From positions 1 through 64,000 of the forward strand of contig NZ_JADPJI010000006.1 of assembly GCF_023073355.1 (NCBI RefSeq): DNA of 64,000 nucleotides. The letters are read 5' to 3'. The stretch is from Bradyrhizobium sp. 199 (lineage in GTDB: Bacteria > Pseudomonadota > Alphaproteobacteria > Rhizobiales > Xanthobacteraceae). Below are positions 1-8,892 of this stretch, piece after piece. The position numbers were made by a program, and so were the translations under genes. Within the stretch, counting starts at the first letter, position 1. Every line of letters begins with the position of its first letter. The notes under the pieces are model-generated. The model was not told the DNA's origin. It was given only the letters and a program-made list of their open reading frames with translations, and did not search any database.

Positions 1-1
1 G

Positions 2-283
2 GTCGACATGCGCGCCCGTCTCGGCCTGCCGCAGCCCGAGGACGGCAAGGTGCCGATGGCGGTCGGCGTCGACCTGCGCGGTGAATCCTACGGCCTGCTC
101 ATCGACCAGATCGGCGAGGTGCTGCGCCTGCCCGACGCCGGCATGGAAGAGAACCCCGTCAATCTGGATCCCCGCATGGCCAAGCTCGCCGGCGGCGTCC
201 ACCGCCTCGACGGACAGCTCATGGTCGTCCTCGACGTCGATCGTGTCCTCGAACTCGAAACCAAAGTGCAAATGGCTGCGTGA
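2..283 (+). CDS. cheW: CheW chemotaxis coupling protein, C-terminal part
   Basis: This is the 3' part of a gene that begins left of the window; the reading frame is open to the first bases. It reads VDMRARLGLP, the typical CheW 'defines the reference arginine and beta-strand' segment, followed by the second half of the SH3-like fold (GVDLRGESYGLLIDQIGEVL, then LDGQLMVVLDVDRVLE). CheW links chemoreceptors to the kinase CheA at the cytoplasmic signalling array. cheY follows 33 bases downstream on the same strand, so the gene belongs to a che operon whose cheA is probably just outside the window. The family call is firm; the protein's start cannot be seen. Confidence 0.9.
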   Translation, partial: VDMRARLGLPQPEDGKVPMAVGVDLRGESYGLLIDQIGEVLRLPDAGMEENPVNLDPRMAKLAGGVHRLDGQLMVVLDVDRVLELETKVQMAA

Positions 284-316
284 GCCAACGAAAAGCATCG
301 AAGCCGGAGAACTGAA

Positions 317-703
317 ATGAAGACGTGTTTGGTGGTCGATGATTCCAGCGTCGTGCGCAAGATCGCGCGCCGGATCCTGGAAGGCCTGGAATTCCAAGTC
401 ACCGAGGCCGAGGACGGCTCGAAGGCGCTCGAGATCTGCCAGCGGCAGCTGCCCGATGCGGTGCTGCTCGACTGGAACATGCCCGTGATGGACGGCTTCG
501 AATTCATGGGCCACATGCGCCGCCTGCCCGGAGGCGACCAGCCCAAGGTGGTGTTCTGCACCACCGAGAACAACGTGGCTCATATCGCTCAGGCGCTCAG
601 CGGCGGCGCCAACGAGTACATCATGAAGCCCTTCGACAAGGACATCATCGCCGACAAATTCGCAGAGGTTGGTTTGATCCCGGTCGGACAAGCAATGGTC
701 TGA
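317..703 (+). CDS. cheY: CheY single-domain response regulator
   Basis: A stand-alone receiver of 128 residues, the usual CheY length, with no output domain. The acidic pocket is Asp8/Asp9, the phosphoacceptor is Asp52 (in LLDWNMPVMDG), the switch Thr lies in FCTTEN and the conserved Lys in MKPFDKD. It would be phosphorylated by CheA and act on the flagellar motor or as a phosphate sink. It sits between cheW and cheR in the same direction. The ATG follows a purine-rich GGAG stretch about 8 bases upstream. Assignment as CheY rather than another single-domain receiver rests on the che neighbours. Confidence 0.92.
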   Translation: MKTCLVVDDSSVVRKIARRILEGLEFQVTEAEDGSKALEICQRQLPDAVLLDWNMPVMDGFEFMGHMRRLPGGDQPKVVFCTTENNVAHIAQALSGGANEYIMKPFDKDIIADKFAEVGLIPVGQAMV

Positions 704-764
704 GTGTGTCTGGCCGAAGTGCTTTGGCCAGAAGTGTTCCAGTACAGATTCGAAGAGGCCATCC

Positions 765-1643
765 GTGACGCCGACCGAGTATGAGTATCTGCGCAAGTTC
801 CTGAAGGACAATTCCGGGCTCGACCTGTCCGCAGACAAGCAATATCTGATCGAAAGCCGCCTGCTGCCGCTCGCCCGCAAGGCCGGGCTCTCCGGCATCC
901 CCGAGCTGGTGCAGAAGCTGCACGGCGGCTCGCGCACGCTGATCACCGACGTGGTCGAAGCCATGACCACAAACGAGACCTTCTTCTTCCGCGACAAGGT
1001 CCCGTTCGATCATTTCCGCGACACCATCATGCCCGAGGTCATCAAGGCGCGCGCCGCGCGTCGGAGCGTGCGCATCTGGTGCGCCGCCGGCTCGACCGGG
1101 CAGGAGCCCTATTCGCTGGCGATGAGCCTGAAGGAGATGGGCGCGGCCCTGACCGGCTGGCGCATCGAGATCATCGCCACCGATTTGTCGCAGGAGGTGC
1201 TGGAGAAGGCCAGGGCGGGCATCTACAGCCAGTTCGAGGTGCAGCGCGGCCTGCCGATCCAGATGCTGATGAAATATTTCAAGCAGAACGGCGAGACGTG
1301 GCAGATCAATCCCGAGCTGCGGGCGATGATCCAGCACCGGCAGCTCAACCTGCTGCACGATTTCGCCCAGCTCGGCACCTTCGACGTCATCTTCTGCCGC
1401 AACGTGCTAATCTATTTCGACCAGGACACCAAGATCAACATCTTCAACCGGCTGGCGCGCCAGATCGAGCCCGACGGCTTCCTGGTGCTGGGCGCGGCCG
1501 AGACCGTGGTCGGTCTGACCGATACGTTCCGCCCGATTCCGGAGCGGCGCGGCCTCTACAAGCCGAACGATCCGCGTGCCGCGGCCGCCAAGCCGGCTCT
1601 CGCCGGCGCAGCACCGCGCATGGCGATCATGGCAGGACGCTAG
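765..1643 (+). CDS. cheR: CheR chemoreceptor glutamate methyltransferase
   Basis: A 292-residue protein that would transfer methyl groups from S-adenosylmethionine to receptor glutamates during adaptation. The N-terminal all-helical CheR domain (about 1-75, starting TPTEYEYLRKFL) is followed by the SAM-binding methyltransferase domain, with CAAGSTGQEPYSLAM near residues 105-120 and FCRNVLIYFD near 210-220. Translation is taken from a GTG preceded by GAAGAGG. No cheB methylesterase gene lies between cheY and cheR or after cheR, so the demethylating partner must be encoded elsewhere. The PilZ-like gene begins 3 bases after the stop and is probably co-transcribed. Confidence 0.93.
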   Translation: MTPTEYEYLRKFLKDNSGLDLSADKQYLIESRLLPLARKAGLSGIPELVQKLHGGSRTLITDVVEAMTTNETFFFRDKVPFDHFRDTIMPEVIKARAARRSVRIWCAAGSTGQEPYSLAMSLKEMGAALTGWRIEIIATDLSQEVLEKARAGIYSQFEVQRGLPIQMLMKYFKQNGETWQINPELRAMIQHRQLNLLHDFAQLGTFDVIFCRNVLIYFDQDTKINIFNRLARQIEPDGFLVLGAAETVVGLTDTFRPIPERRGLYKPNDPRAAAAKPALAGAAPRMAIMAGR

Positions 1644-1645
1644 AC

Positions 1646-1963
1646 ATGGCCGAGGATGGCAAGGGCACGGAACGCGTAACTTTCAGTCGCGGCTATGACG
1701 TCTGCATCATGGCCATCGACGGCACCTGGCGCCGCGACTGCAAGCTCAACGCGATCTCCGACACCGACGCCATCCTCACGGTGGAAGGCTCGATCCAGGG
1801 CTTGAATCTGAAGGAGTTCTTCCTGCTGTTGTCGTCCACGGGCCTCGCCTACCGCCGCTGCGAGCTGGTCCGCGTCAATGGCGCCGAAATGGACATCCAG
1901 TTCCTGCGCGGCAAGAACAGGAAGAAGCGCGGCGCGGCCGGCGGCCGTGACGAAGCGGCCTGA
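1646..1963 (+). CDS. PilZ-like small protein
   Basis: A 105-residue protein whose start ATG lies 3 bases after the cheR stop, implying translation from the same message. The pattern (DGTWRRDCKLNAISDTDAIL, then FFLLLSSTGLAYRRCELV) matches the short PilZ-type proteins common in alphaproteobacteria. The usual cyclic-di-GMP contacts are not clear: there is no obvious RxxxR start and the DxSxxG loop reads NAISDTDA. It may therefore be a PilZ fold that no longer binds the nucleotide. The tail is rich in Lys and Arg. A role linked to chemotaxis or motility is inferred only from position. Confidence 0.6.
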   Translation: MAEDGKGTERVTFSRGYDVCIMAIDGTWRRDCKLNAISDTDAILTVEGSIQGLNLKEFFLLLSSTGLAYRRCELVRVNGAEMDIQFLRGKNRKKRGAAGGRDEAA

Positions 1964-2101
1964 TCGGCGGGGCAGCCGCTACGCTATCCGCGAGGTTGCT
2001 TTATATTTGCCGAAACATTCGAGTGAATTTGCGTTGGCCGCTTTACCTCGCTTAAGCACGGTCCGTGTATCCATCGATGGTCTCGATCTCAGGATACGAC
2101 A

Positions 2102-2605
2102 ATGCCCAGAAGTTCTCTTTCCCCCATTCCGTCAAACCTGCCCGGCGGCGCCGAACGGCGTGCGCTTCAGCTCCTGGTGGTCGATGACGACGCCACCCAG
2201 CGCAGCCTGATCACGGTCGCCGCCAAGCAGGCCGGCCACGAAGTCACCGCGGCGCCGTCGGTGGCGGACGCGATCGAGAAGCTTCGTGCCGCCCGCTTCG
2301 ATTGCGTGACGCTCGACCTCGTGCTGGAGGATGGCGACGGCATCGACGTGCTGCGCGAGATGGCGGCGGCGAAGTTCGGCGGCGCCGTGATTGTCATCAG
2401 CGGCATGGACGGCAAGCGCCGCAGCGCTGCCCGCAGCTTCGCCCGCGCCGTCGGGATCGAACTCCAGAGCCTGCCGAAGCCGCTCGACCTCGCGGCCTTG
2501 CGCATCAGCCTCGCCAATCTCGGCAAGACCGCGATGGGCCTTCCGGCGATCCACACCTGGGGCGGTGTCGCCAGCGAGGCGACTGTGGAGCGGCACCGCG
2601 CCTGA
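2102..2605 (+). CDS. Response regulator receiver protein
   Basis: A 167-residue protein with one receiver domain (about residues 21-145) and a short tail without a recognisable output domain. Acidic residues Asp28-Asp30, phosphoacceptor Asp72 (TLDLVLEDGDG), switch Ser in VISGMDG and Lys in LPKPLD are all present. The ATG is preceded by AGGA at good spacing. About 140 bases separate it from the PilZ-like gene, so it may have its own promoter. The cognate kinase is not evident; the che operon upstream and the hybrid kinase further right are both candidates. Confidence 0.8.
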   Translation: MPRSSLSPIPSNLPGGAERRALQLLVVDDDATQRSLITVAAKQAGHEVTAAPSVADAIEKLRAARFDCVTLDLVLEDGDGIDVLREMAAAKFGGAVIVISGMDGKRRSAARSFARAVGIELQSLPKPLDLAALRISLANLGKTAMGLPAIHTWGGVASEATVERHRA

Positions 2606-2659
2606 GCTGCCGAGCTGCCATGCGATCGGATGCGGCTGCGGGGCCGCGTTGATCGCGGT

Positions 2660-2959
2660 CTATGCCGGGCTGCCGGATTCCGACAGACATTGCAGGGCGT
2701 GGCCAAGGCCCGCCCGGCAGGCATTGAGGGCGGCGCTCGCCGTAGCATAGCGCGGCGTGACGTCGTCGAGCACGAAAATGTCGGCGGAACCCGCCGGATC
2801 GCCTGTTTCCAACGAGCCGGTTTCCATCATGGCTGCGTCGATCAGGCGCATGCTGCTCTCGATGCGTGTGATCAGAGCGCGAAGATCGGCTGCGATCAAC
2901 TGATGTCTGTCGGTTTCGGGCATCGCGCCGAGCGGGAGTGTGCCAGCGAAATTTAGCAT
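2660..2959 (-). CDS. Hypothetical protein, 99 residues
   Basis: An unrecognised small soluble-looking protein on the opposite strand, convergent with the receiver gene before it. The start is placed at the inner ATG (MLNFAGTLPLG) because GGAGAAT lies 5 bases before it; an in-frame start 30 bases further upstream has no such site. The protein has a helix-rich middle (LITRIESSMRLIDAAM) and no signal peptide or membrane segment. Codon use looks like that of its neighbours, with G or C at third positions. No function can be offered. Confidence 0.5.
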   Translation of the reverse strand: MLNFAGTLPLGAMPETDRHQLIAADLRALITRIESSMRLIDAAMMETGSLETGDPAGSADIFVLDDVTPRYATASAALNACRAGLGHALQCLSESGSPA

Positions 2960-3109
2960 GGATATTCTCCGTACCCCGCAATTAGGCACCCTGCGGCTAC
3001 TTGTGCGTTAAGTCCATGTCCCGTACAAATACGGGTGGGCCGAATCCGCGCCGAACGCCATAAACGGTTGGCGCGCACGCGAGTCCTTCATGCCAACCGG
3101 ATGTGGCAC

Positions 3110-3745
3110 ATGGCCGAACAAAGCTCTCGCGGTGAAATCTTCGTAGTCGACGACGATCCTGCCGTTCGCGACACTCTGTCGATGGTGTTGAAGGCGGCGG
3201 GCTATGAGGTGATCTGTTTTGCGGACGGCGCAGCGCTGCTCTCCGTCGCACGACACCGCACGCCGGCTGCAATCCTGCTCGACGTGAACATTCCCGGAAA
3301 GTCGGGCCTCGACATCCTGAACGAGCTGCACGGCGAGGATTATCCGGCGCCGATCTTCATGATCTCCGGACAGGGCGACATCGCGATGGCGGTGGGCGCG
3401 ATCAAGAGCGGCGCGCTCGACTTCATCGAGAAGCCGTTCCGGGGCAGCGAAATTGTCGGACGGCTCGACGAGGCGATCGGCGCCTATGCGCGCAGGCAGG
3501 CGGAGAATGCCTCGCCGAAATTCGGCTCGCTGCATTTCCCCGGACGCGAGCCGCTGACGCGCAGGGAGCGCGAGGTGCTCGAGCAGTTCGCCTCCGGTGC
3601 GTCCAACAAGGAAGCCGGCCGCACGCTCGGCATCAGCCCGCGCACCATCGAGGATCACCGCGCCAACATCATGAAGAAGCTCGGCGCGCGCAACGCCGCC
3701 GACCTGATCCGCATCGTGATGACCGCGGCCCAGCGCGCATCGTAA
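3110..3745 (+). CDS. FixJ/NarL-type two-component response regulator
   Basis: An N-terminal receiver (phosphoacceptor Asp58 in ILLDVNIPGKSG, switch Ser in MISGQGD, Lys in IEKPF) is joined to a C-terminal LuxR-type helix-turn-helix (LTRREREVLEQFASGASNKE, then ISPRTIEDHRANIMKKLG). This is the FixJ/TodT architecture, so it should be a DNA-binding transcription factor activated by phosphorylation. Start chosen at the ATG giving MAEQSSRGEIF; ATGs 9 and 75 bases upstream are possible. It is convergent with the large hybrid kinase to its right, separated by a repeat that may also act as terminator. The target genes are unknown. Confidence 0.85.
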   Translation: MAEQSSRGEIFVVDDDPAVRDTLSMVLKAAGYEVICFADGAALLSVARHRTPAAILLDVNIPGKSGLDILNELHGEDYPAPIFMISGQGDIAMAVGAIKSGALDFIEKPFRGSEIVGRLDEAIGAYARRQAENASPKFGSLHFPGREPLTRREREVLEQFASGASNKEAGRTLGISPRTIEDHRANIMKKLGARNAADLIRIVMTAAQRAS

Positions 3746-3749
3746 AATG

Positions 3750-3886
3750 GTCTCGTGCCCCGGACGCGGCGCATCATGAAATGATGCGCCGCTGAGCCGG
3801 GGCCTATTTCTCCAATTTTACTGCAGACAGTTCCGGGTCCCGGCTCTGCGCCGCAGCGTTCCGCCTTGCGCCGTCTCCGGACACGA
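3750..3886. repeat. Dispersed palindromic repeat, family B, copy 1
   Basis: An intergenic element with the hairpin core GCGCATCATGaAATGATGCGC flanked by TGCCCCGGACGCG and GAGCCGGGGCC, followed by a second module GGGTCCCGGCTCTGCG. A near-identical copy lies at 25935-26102. Here it separates two convergent genes and its GC-rich stem could help terminate both transcripts. The function of the family is unknown. Confidence 0.8.
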
Positions 3887-3895
3887 AACCGCGCG

Positions 3896-6800
3896 TTACG
3901 CCTGCAGGGCTTTCCGGATGATCCGCGCGAGATCCGCCTTGCGATAAGGTTTCGCCAGCAGCAGAACGCCGGAATCCAGCCGGCCGTGATGGATGATCGC
4001 ATTCTCGGTATAGCCTGATGTGTAGACCACTCTGAGATCGGGGCGCGCCTTCTGGAGCTCGTCGGCGAGCTGCCGTCCGTTCATCTTGCCGGGCATGATG
4101 ACGTCGGTGAACAGAAGGTCGAACGGCTTTCCGGCGGCGACGATCGCGAGCGCCTCCGCGGCGTTCGCGGCCTGCAGGGTGACGTAACCCAGCGAATGCA
4201 GCTGTGCCAGCACGTAGTCGCGCACCAGCCTGTCGTCCTCGACCACCAGGATCGTCTCGTGTCCGCCCTCGATGGTCGCCGGCGTCACGCCCTCACCGAC
4301 CGTTGTCGGCGTCTTGCCGGGCGGCAGGTACATCTTGATCGTGGTGCCGTGGCCTTCCTCGCTGTAGATCTTGATGTGTCCGGCGGACTGCTTGATGAAG
4401 CCGTACACCATCGAAAGCCCGAGCCCGGTGCCCTTGCCCGGTCCCTTCGAGGTGAAGAAGGGGTCGAACACCCTGGGCAGCATGTTCGCAGGGATCCCGG
4501 TGCCGGTGTCGCTGACGGCAATCAGCACGTAATGGCCGGGGCGGACATCGTTGACGCTGGCATAGACCTCGTCGAGATAGGCGGCGCCGGTCTCCATGAT
4601 CAGCTTGCCGCCACCGGGCATGGCGTCGCGGGCGTTGAGCGCGAGGTTGAGGATCGCGGTGGTGAGCTGGTTGGGATCGACGATCGCGACGCAAATCTCG
4701 TCCTCGAACACCGATTCGATCAGGATCTGCTCGCCCAGCGTCGGCCGCAATAATTTCGCGGTGTCGACGACCAGCGAGTTGATGTCGATCTCGCGCGGCT
4801 GGAGCGGCTGCTTGCGCGCGAAGGCGAGCAGGTGCTGGGTCAGATCGGCGCCGCGCGCGGCGGCCTCGTCGATCATCTTGGTGATGGCCGCAAGCTGCGG
4901 CTCCTTCTCGACCGCCTCGGCGAGGATCTCGATCGTCCCGGTGATGACGGTGAGGATGTTGTTGAAATCGTGCGCCACGCCGCCGGTGAGCTGGCCGACC
5001 GCCTCCATCTTCTCGGCATGGCGGATGCGCTCCTCGGCGGCGATCTTGTCGGTGAGGTCGCGGTAAAAGACGTTAAACAGCAGGCCTTCGCGGCGCTTCA
5101 GCGCGGTGACGCTGAGCTCGGCCTTGAATTCCTTGCCGTCGCGGCGGCGGCACATGAGCTCGCGGCGGCGGTTCAGCGTTCTGTCGTCCTCGTTCTCCAG
5201 AAACTGCTTCAGGCCCGCCCTGGCCCTCTCGCGTTCGCTCTCGGCAACGATGAGGTCGATCGTGCGCTTGCCGATCACCTCGTCGCGGCGCCAGCCGAAC
5301 AGCTGCTCGGCCTGCGAGTTCCAGTTCAGGATGCTGCCGGTCTCGTCGGTCTGGACGAAGGCGTCGAGTGAGGTCTCGACGATGTTGCGGGCGAGCCGCT
5401 CGCTCTGGCGCAGCGATTCCTGCACTAGGCGGGCCTCGGTCATGTCCCGCCCGACAAAGAAGAAGCGTTGAGCTCCCTCGGACCATCTGCAGAGCCAGGA
5501 CAGCCAGACCTCATGCCCGTTCTTGTGGAAGCAGCGGGTATCGGGGAGCTTGGGATGTTCGCCGCGCCGCATCGCGCGCATGTCCTCGCGGGACTGCTCC
5601 AGATGGTCGGGATGAATAAACTCGGTGCCGCTGCGGCCGACCATCTCCTGCGGCCCATAGCCGAGAATGGCCTCGCTGCTCGGGCTGATCTGCACGATAT
5701 GGCCGCGCGCGTCCATGATCATGATCAGGTCCTGCGACGTCTCGAATATCTGCCGTCGCTCCTCGAGCTGCTGCTGCAGTGCCCGCTCGGCCCGCCGCGC
5801 CTCGGTAAGGCTGCGCGCAGATCCGGAGACACCGATGATGTCACCCGACGGTCCTCTGATCGGTGAGAGGCTGAGTGAGATCTCGACTTGCGTGCCGTCC
5901 TTGCGCAGGCGCACCGTCTCGAAGCGTTCGATCGGCTCGCCCCGGGCGATCCGATGCAAAATGTCCTTGCCCTGCTCGCGGCGGTCGGCGGGTACGATGA
6001 TCGCGGTCGACTTTCCGATCGCCTCGTCCGCCGAATATCCGTACAGGCGCTCGGCAGCCGGATTCCAGCCCGTGATGACGGTATCGAGCGTCTGCATCAC
6101 GATCGCATCGTCGGAGGATTCCACCGCGGCGCTGAACAAGCGCTCGCGCGCTTCATGATGGCTTCGCGCGGCTTCGGTGCGGCGATGTTCCTCGATCTCG
6201 CGTTCGAGCGCGGCGGTTTTCGTACGGGTCTCGTCGACCATCCGGGCGAAAGCCCGCGCCAGCACGCCCGTCTCGCCGCTGGCATCGACGGGAATGTCCG
6301 CCGGCTTCCCGCGGCCGATCGCCTCCACGGCCGCAGTCAGGCGGCCGATCGGGCGCGTCAATGAGCGCGCGAGCAGCACCGCGAGTGAAGCCGCGGCAAG
6401 GACGGCAAGCACGCCGACCAGCAAGGACGTCTTTTGAATGGCGGCCGGCACCCGGCCGAAGACGGACGGGGGCACGGTCACGATGATTGCGGTCCATTCC
6501 TTGTCTGCCAGCAGTGCCGGCGCGATCGCCGCGCCACTCGGTCGGCCCGACTGGTCGGTCATGAGCCGCGTGGATACGTCCGAGGTGCCGGTGAAGGCTG
6601 AGAAGAATGGAAAATCGTCGCGCCAGTTGGTCGGGTGGCCCCGCAATGAACCGAATTCGCGCCCGCGATCGGGATGAACGAGATAGTCGCCGCGCGAATT
6701 CACGACGTAAATCTCGCCACCTGAGTTCGCGGTCGCGCGGACGTGGTCGAGAGCCGGACGCATATCGATATTGGCGACGATGATACCGAACGGCTTGCCA

Positions 6801-7492
6801 TCCGGCGTGAACAGTGGCGTCGCGACCCGCAGCGTCGGACCGTGCGAGGCCGTGGTGCCCCCTTGGCGGGTCGCGAGATCGACGGGCGACACATAAATAT
6901 CGCCGGGCCCGAGCCGGATGGTGTCCTGAAAGTAGGACCGGTCGCTTTTGCGCTCCAATTCGCCGTCTGGGGCGATCCGTGCTGCTCCGTTCGGTCCGGA
7001 GCGATCGACGCGGACCAGCTCACGCTGGTCATTATCAATACCGATGATCCGGAACTGCCCGTAGATTGGCTTAGCCTCGATCTCGGCCGCGAGCCGCGTG
7101 GCGATACGCTCGCGCCAGGTTTGCTCCGAAACACCGTCAGAAGGGTCAATTCCTCCGCCTGCGTGAGCGCGGATCAGGCCGTTGATGGCCGCGGCGGCGC
7201 GATAGCCGATCAGATCGCCGCGCACGCCGGCGACGTAAGTTTCGAGGTTGGTTGCCAGCAGGCGTGACTGAGCCTCGATCCGCTCCAGCACGCGCGGAAT
7301 GACCGCCTGCGTGGTGTTGCGATAGCCCAGCCAGCCGACTGCGGCCACGGTCACCGCCACCAGCAGGATCATGGCGATGGCAAGCCGCGTTGCGAGCTTC
7401 ATGGGAATATTCACGCCGTTTGCCGGATGGCCGCGCCTATTCTGGCCCGGGACGGAACGAACCTCGTTCTCATGGGCTGCCGGTGCTGACAT
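3896..7492 (-). CDS. Hybrid sensor histidine kinase: Cache, HAMP, PAS repeats, receiver
   Basis: A 1198-residue membrane kinase. Membrane helix 1 is at about 32-55, an extracytoplasmic double-Cache-like sensor at about 60-345, helix 2 at about 352-376, then HAMP, three PAS/PAC units (about 450-820), HisKA with the phosphoacceptor His near 841 in GGVAHDFNNIL, an HATPase with DTGTGIPANMLPRVFDPF and GKGTGLGLSMVYG, and a C-terminal receiver with Asp in LLFTDVIMPG. The outermost start has GGAGGGG before it and overlaps the end of the upstream receiver gene by 23 bases, suggesting translational coupling; an ATG at 7402 is the alternative. The three PAS units suggest several inputs. The ligand is unknown. 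The neighbouring receivers are likely partners. Confidence 0.9.
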   Translation of the reverse strand: MSAPAAHENEVRSVPGQNRRGHPANGVNIPMKLATRLAIAMILLVAVTVAAVGWLGYRNTTQAVIPRVLERIEAQSRLLATNLETYVAGVRGDLIGYRAAAAINGLIRAHAGGGIDPSDGVSEQTWRERIATRLAAEIEAKPIYGQFRIIGIDNDQRELVRVDRSGPNGAARIAPDGELERKSDRSYFQDTIRLGPGDIYVSPVDLATRQGGTTASHGPTLRVATPLFTPDGKPFGIIVANIDMRPALDHVRATANSGGEIYVVNSRGDYLVHPDRGREFGSLRGHPTNWRDDFPFFSAFTGTSDVSTRLMTDQSGRPSGAAIAPALLADKEWTAIIVTVPPSVFGRVPAAIQKTSLLVGVLAVLAAASLAVLLARSLTRPIGRLTAAVEAIGRGKPADIPVDASGETGVLARAFARMVDETRTKTAALEREIEEHRRTEAARSHHEARERLFSAAVESSDDAIVMQTLDTVITGWNPAAERLYGYSADEAIGKSTAIIVPADRREQGKDILHRIARGEPIERFETVRLRKDGTQVEISLSLSPIRGPSGDIIGVSGSARSLTEARRAERALQQQLEERRQIFETSQDLIMIMDARGHIVQISPSSEAILGYGPQEMVGRSGTEFIHPDHLEQSREDMRAMRRGEHPKLPDTRCFHKNGHEVWLSWLCRWSEGAQRFFFVGRDMTEARLVQESLRQSERLARNIVETSLDAFVQTDETGSILNWNSQAEQLFGWRRDEVIGKRTIDLIVAESERERARAGLKQFLENEDDRTLNRRRELMCRRRDGKEFKAELSVTALKRREGLLFNVFYRDLTDKIAAEERIRHAEKMEAVGQLTGGVAHDFNNILTVITGTIEILAEAVEKEPQLAAITKMIDEAAARGADLTQHLLAFARKQPLQPREIDINSLVVDTAKLLRPTLGEQILIESVFEDEICVAIVDPNQLTTAILNLALNARDAMPGGGKLIMETGAAYLDEVYASVNDVRPGHYVLIAVSDTGTGIPANMLPRVFDPFFTSKGPGKGTGLGLSMVYGFIKQSAGHIKIYSEEGHGTTIKMYLPPGKTPTTVGEGVTPATIEGGHETILVVEDDRLVRDYVLAQLHSLGYVTLQAANAAEALAIVAAGKPFDLLFTDVIMPGKMNGRQLADELQKARPDLRVVYTSGYTENAIIHHGRLDSGVLLLAKPYRKADLARIIRKALQA

Positions 7493-7889
7493 CGGACCCC
7501 TCCGGCTCGCCTGCGTTCAGGCAGCCGTCGACCGCGGCGAGCAGTGCCCCGGCTCTGAATGGCTTTTGCAGGCTTGCCACGGCGCCGAGCCTGGTCGCCA
7601 TCTTCAGGAAGTCCGGCTCTGCATAGGCGTCCGGCGTGATCGAGCGGCCGGAAATGACGATGATCGGAATGGCCGGGACCAGCGCCCGGATGTGACGCAT
7701 CGTCTCCAGCCCGTCCATGCCGGGCATGAAGATGTCCAGAAACAGCAGATCGAACTGGTCCGCCTCGAACAGCGCAAGTCCCTTGCGGCCATCGCCGGCG
7801 ACGGTGACGTGATGACCGGCCCTCTCCAGGAGCAGCCGGATCGTGATTTGAACGGCCGGGTCGTCATCCACGATCAGGATGTTGGCCAC
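7470..7889 (-). CDS. Single-domain response regulator
   Basis: A 139-residue receiver starting at GTG with GGAGG about 9 bases upstream (VANILIVDDDPAVQ). Asp8-Asp10 form the acidic pocket, Asp52 (LFLDIFMPGMDG) is the phosphoacceptor, the switch Ser is in IVISGRS and Lys in LQKPF. It has no output domain. Its 3' end overlaps the start of the hybrid kinase gene, so the two form a coupled pair and it is the best candidate for a phosphorelay partner of that kinase. Longer in-frame starts exist but would add a non-homologous N-terminus. Confidence 0.85.
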   Translation of the reverse strand: MANILIVDDDPAVQITIRLLLERAGHHVTVAGDGRKGLALFEADQFDLLFLDIFMPGMDGLETMRHIRALVPAIPIIVISGRSITPDAYAEPDFLKMATRLGAVASLQKPFRAGALLAAVDGCLNAGEPEGSDVSTGSP

Positions 7890-8081
7890 GTCTGAATTCC
7901 TCCGGGCCGGGTGGAGATCCCACCGGCCGCAAATCAAATCCCTTAAAGATGAAATTGTTGCGCGGATTCCGTGCAGCCTGCAAGCACTTCGCGAGCGCCA
8001 CATTCCGTTTGAGCTAACCGATCGTCGCCAGCGTCATATGTATTCTCTCGTGCATAAAGGCGGGCGGGCTCGGGTTCCCTC

Positions 8082-8798
8082 TTAGTCGGTCAGGTACTCG
8101 GGATAGTCGCTCCGGATCCTGTCGAGCTCACTTAGGGTACCCGACAGATGCTTGCGCAGATGCTGCTGCGCGGCCTCGGCGTCGCCGGCCTCGATCGCGC
8201 GCGTGATCAGCTTGTGGTGACGCACGATGTTCTGGGCCTTGCCGGGCGAGGGCAGGTGCAGCCGGCGCAGCCGGTCGCTGTGTCCACTGCGGCTGCGCAC
8301 CAGTGTCCACAGATCGTGCTTGCCTGCGGCCGTGTAGAGCTGGGCGTGAAAATCGTTGTCGCCGGCCATGAAGGCCTCGAAGTCGCCGGCCCTGGCGGAT
8401 TGCTGTTGCAACGCGATGGTGTGATCCAGGCGAACGATCAGGGCGGCGTCGGCACTGGTTGCGATCAGGCGGACGATCTCCAGTTCCAGCGCCTGGCGCA
8501 GGAAATGCGCCTGTTGCGCGCGATCGACGTCGATCCGGCTGACCACGGTCGCATGCTGCGGAAACACGTCGACCAGGCCTTCTTCCTCGAGCCGCATCAG
8601 CGCGTCGCGCACCGGGGTCGAGCTGACGCCGAACTGGCCGGCAAGCTCGGCGCGTGACAGCGGGGCGCCCGGCGGCAGTTCGAGGGCGATGATTGCGTTG
8701 CGCAGCCGCTCGAACACCTGCGGCGCGGCTTGACGGCCGCGATCGAGCCGGGCGGCGGGTCGGGGCGCCGCGCGCGGCGCGGGGTCGGGTGATTCCAT
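8082..8798 (-). CDS. GntR-family (FadR/FCD subfamily) transcriptional regulator
   Basis: A 238-residue regulator with an N-terminal winged helix-turn-helix (about 25-95: VFERLRNAIIALELPPG, LAGQFGVSSTPVRDALMRLE) and an all-helical FCD ligand-binding domain (about 100-225). Regulators of this subfamily usually repress catabolic operons until a sugar acid or similar acid binds. It is divergent from the ABC transporter and sugar-acid operon, with a near-perfect palindrome between them, so it is very likely the local regulator and autoregulated. The N-terminus is rich in Arg, Pro and Ala and the start could be a little further in. Confidence 0.88.
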   Translation of the reverse strand: MESPDPAPRAAPRPAARLDRGRQAAPQVFERLRNAIIALELPPGAPLSRAELAGQFGVSSTPVRDALMRLEEEGLVDVFPQHATVVSRIDVDRAQQAHFLRQALELEIVRLIATSADAALIVRLDHTIALQQQSARAGDFEAFMAGDNDFHAQLYTAAGKHDLWTLVRSRSGHSDRLRRLHLPSPGKAQNIVRHHKLITRAIEAGDAEAAQQHLRKHLSGTLSELDRIRSDYPEYLTD

Positions 8799-8822
8799 GG
8801 CGGGTCCCGCGGGCTTGCCGAT

Positions 8823-8846
8823 GATGCACTAATATATTAGTACATC
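8823..8846. promoter_or_regulatory. 24-bp palindrome, candidate GntR operator
   Basis: The core ACTAATATATTAGT is a perfect 14-base palindrome. It extends by GATG on the left and CATC on the right with one mismatched pair, giving 11 of 12 matched pairs. It lies between the divergent gntR-type gene and the ABC transporter operon, 25 bases from the regulator's start and 47 from the transporter's. The AT-rich core overlaps sequence that could serve as a -10 element on either strand, which suits repression. Confidence 0.75.
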
Positions 8847-8892
8847 ACCGGGGTCAACGCAGCTCGACGGTGACCGGAGGAAACACACAACA

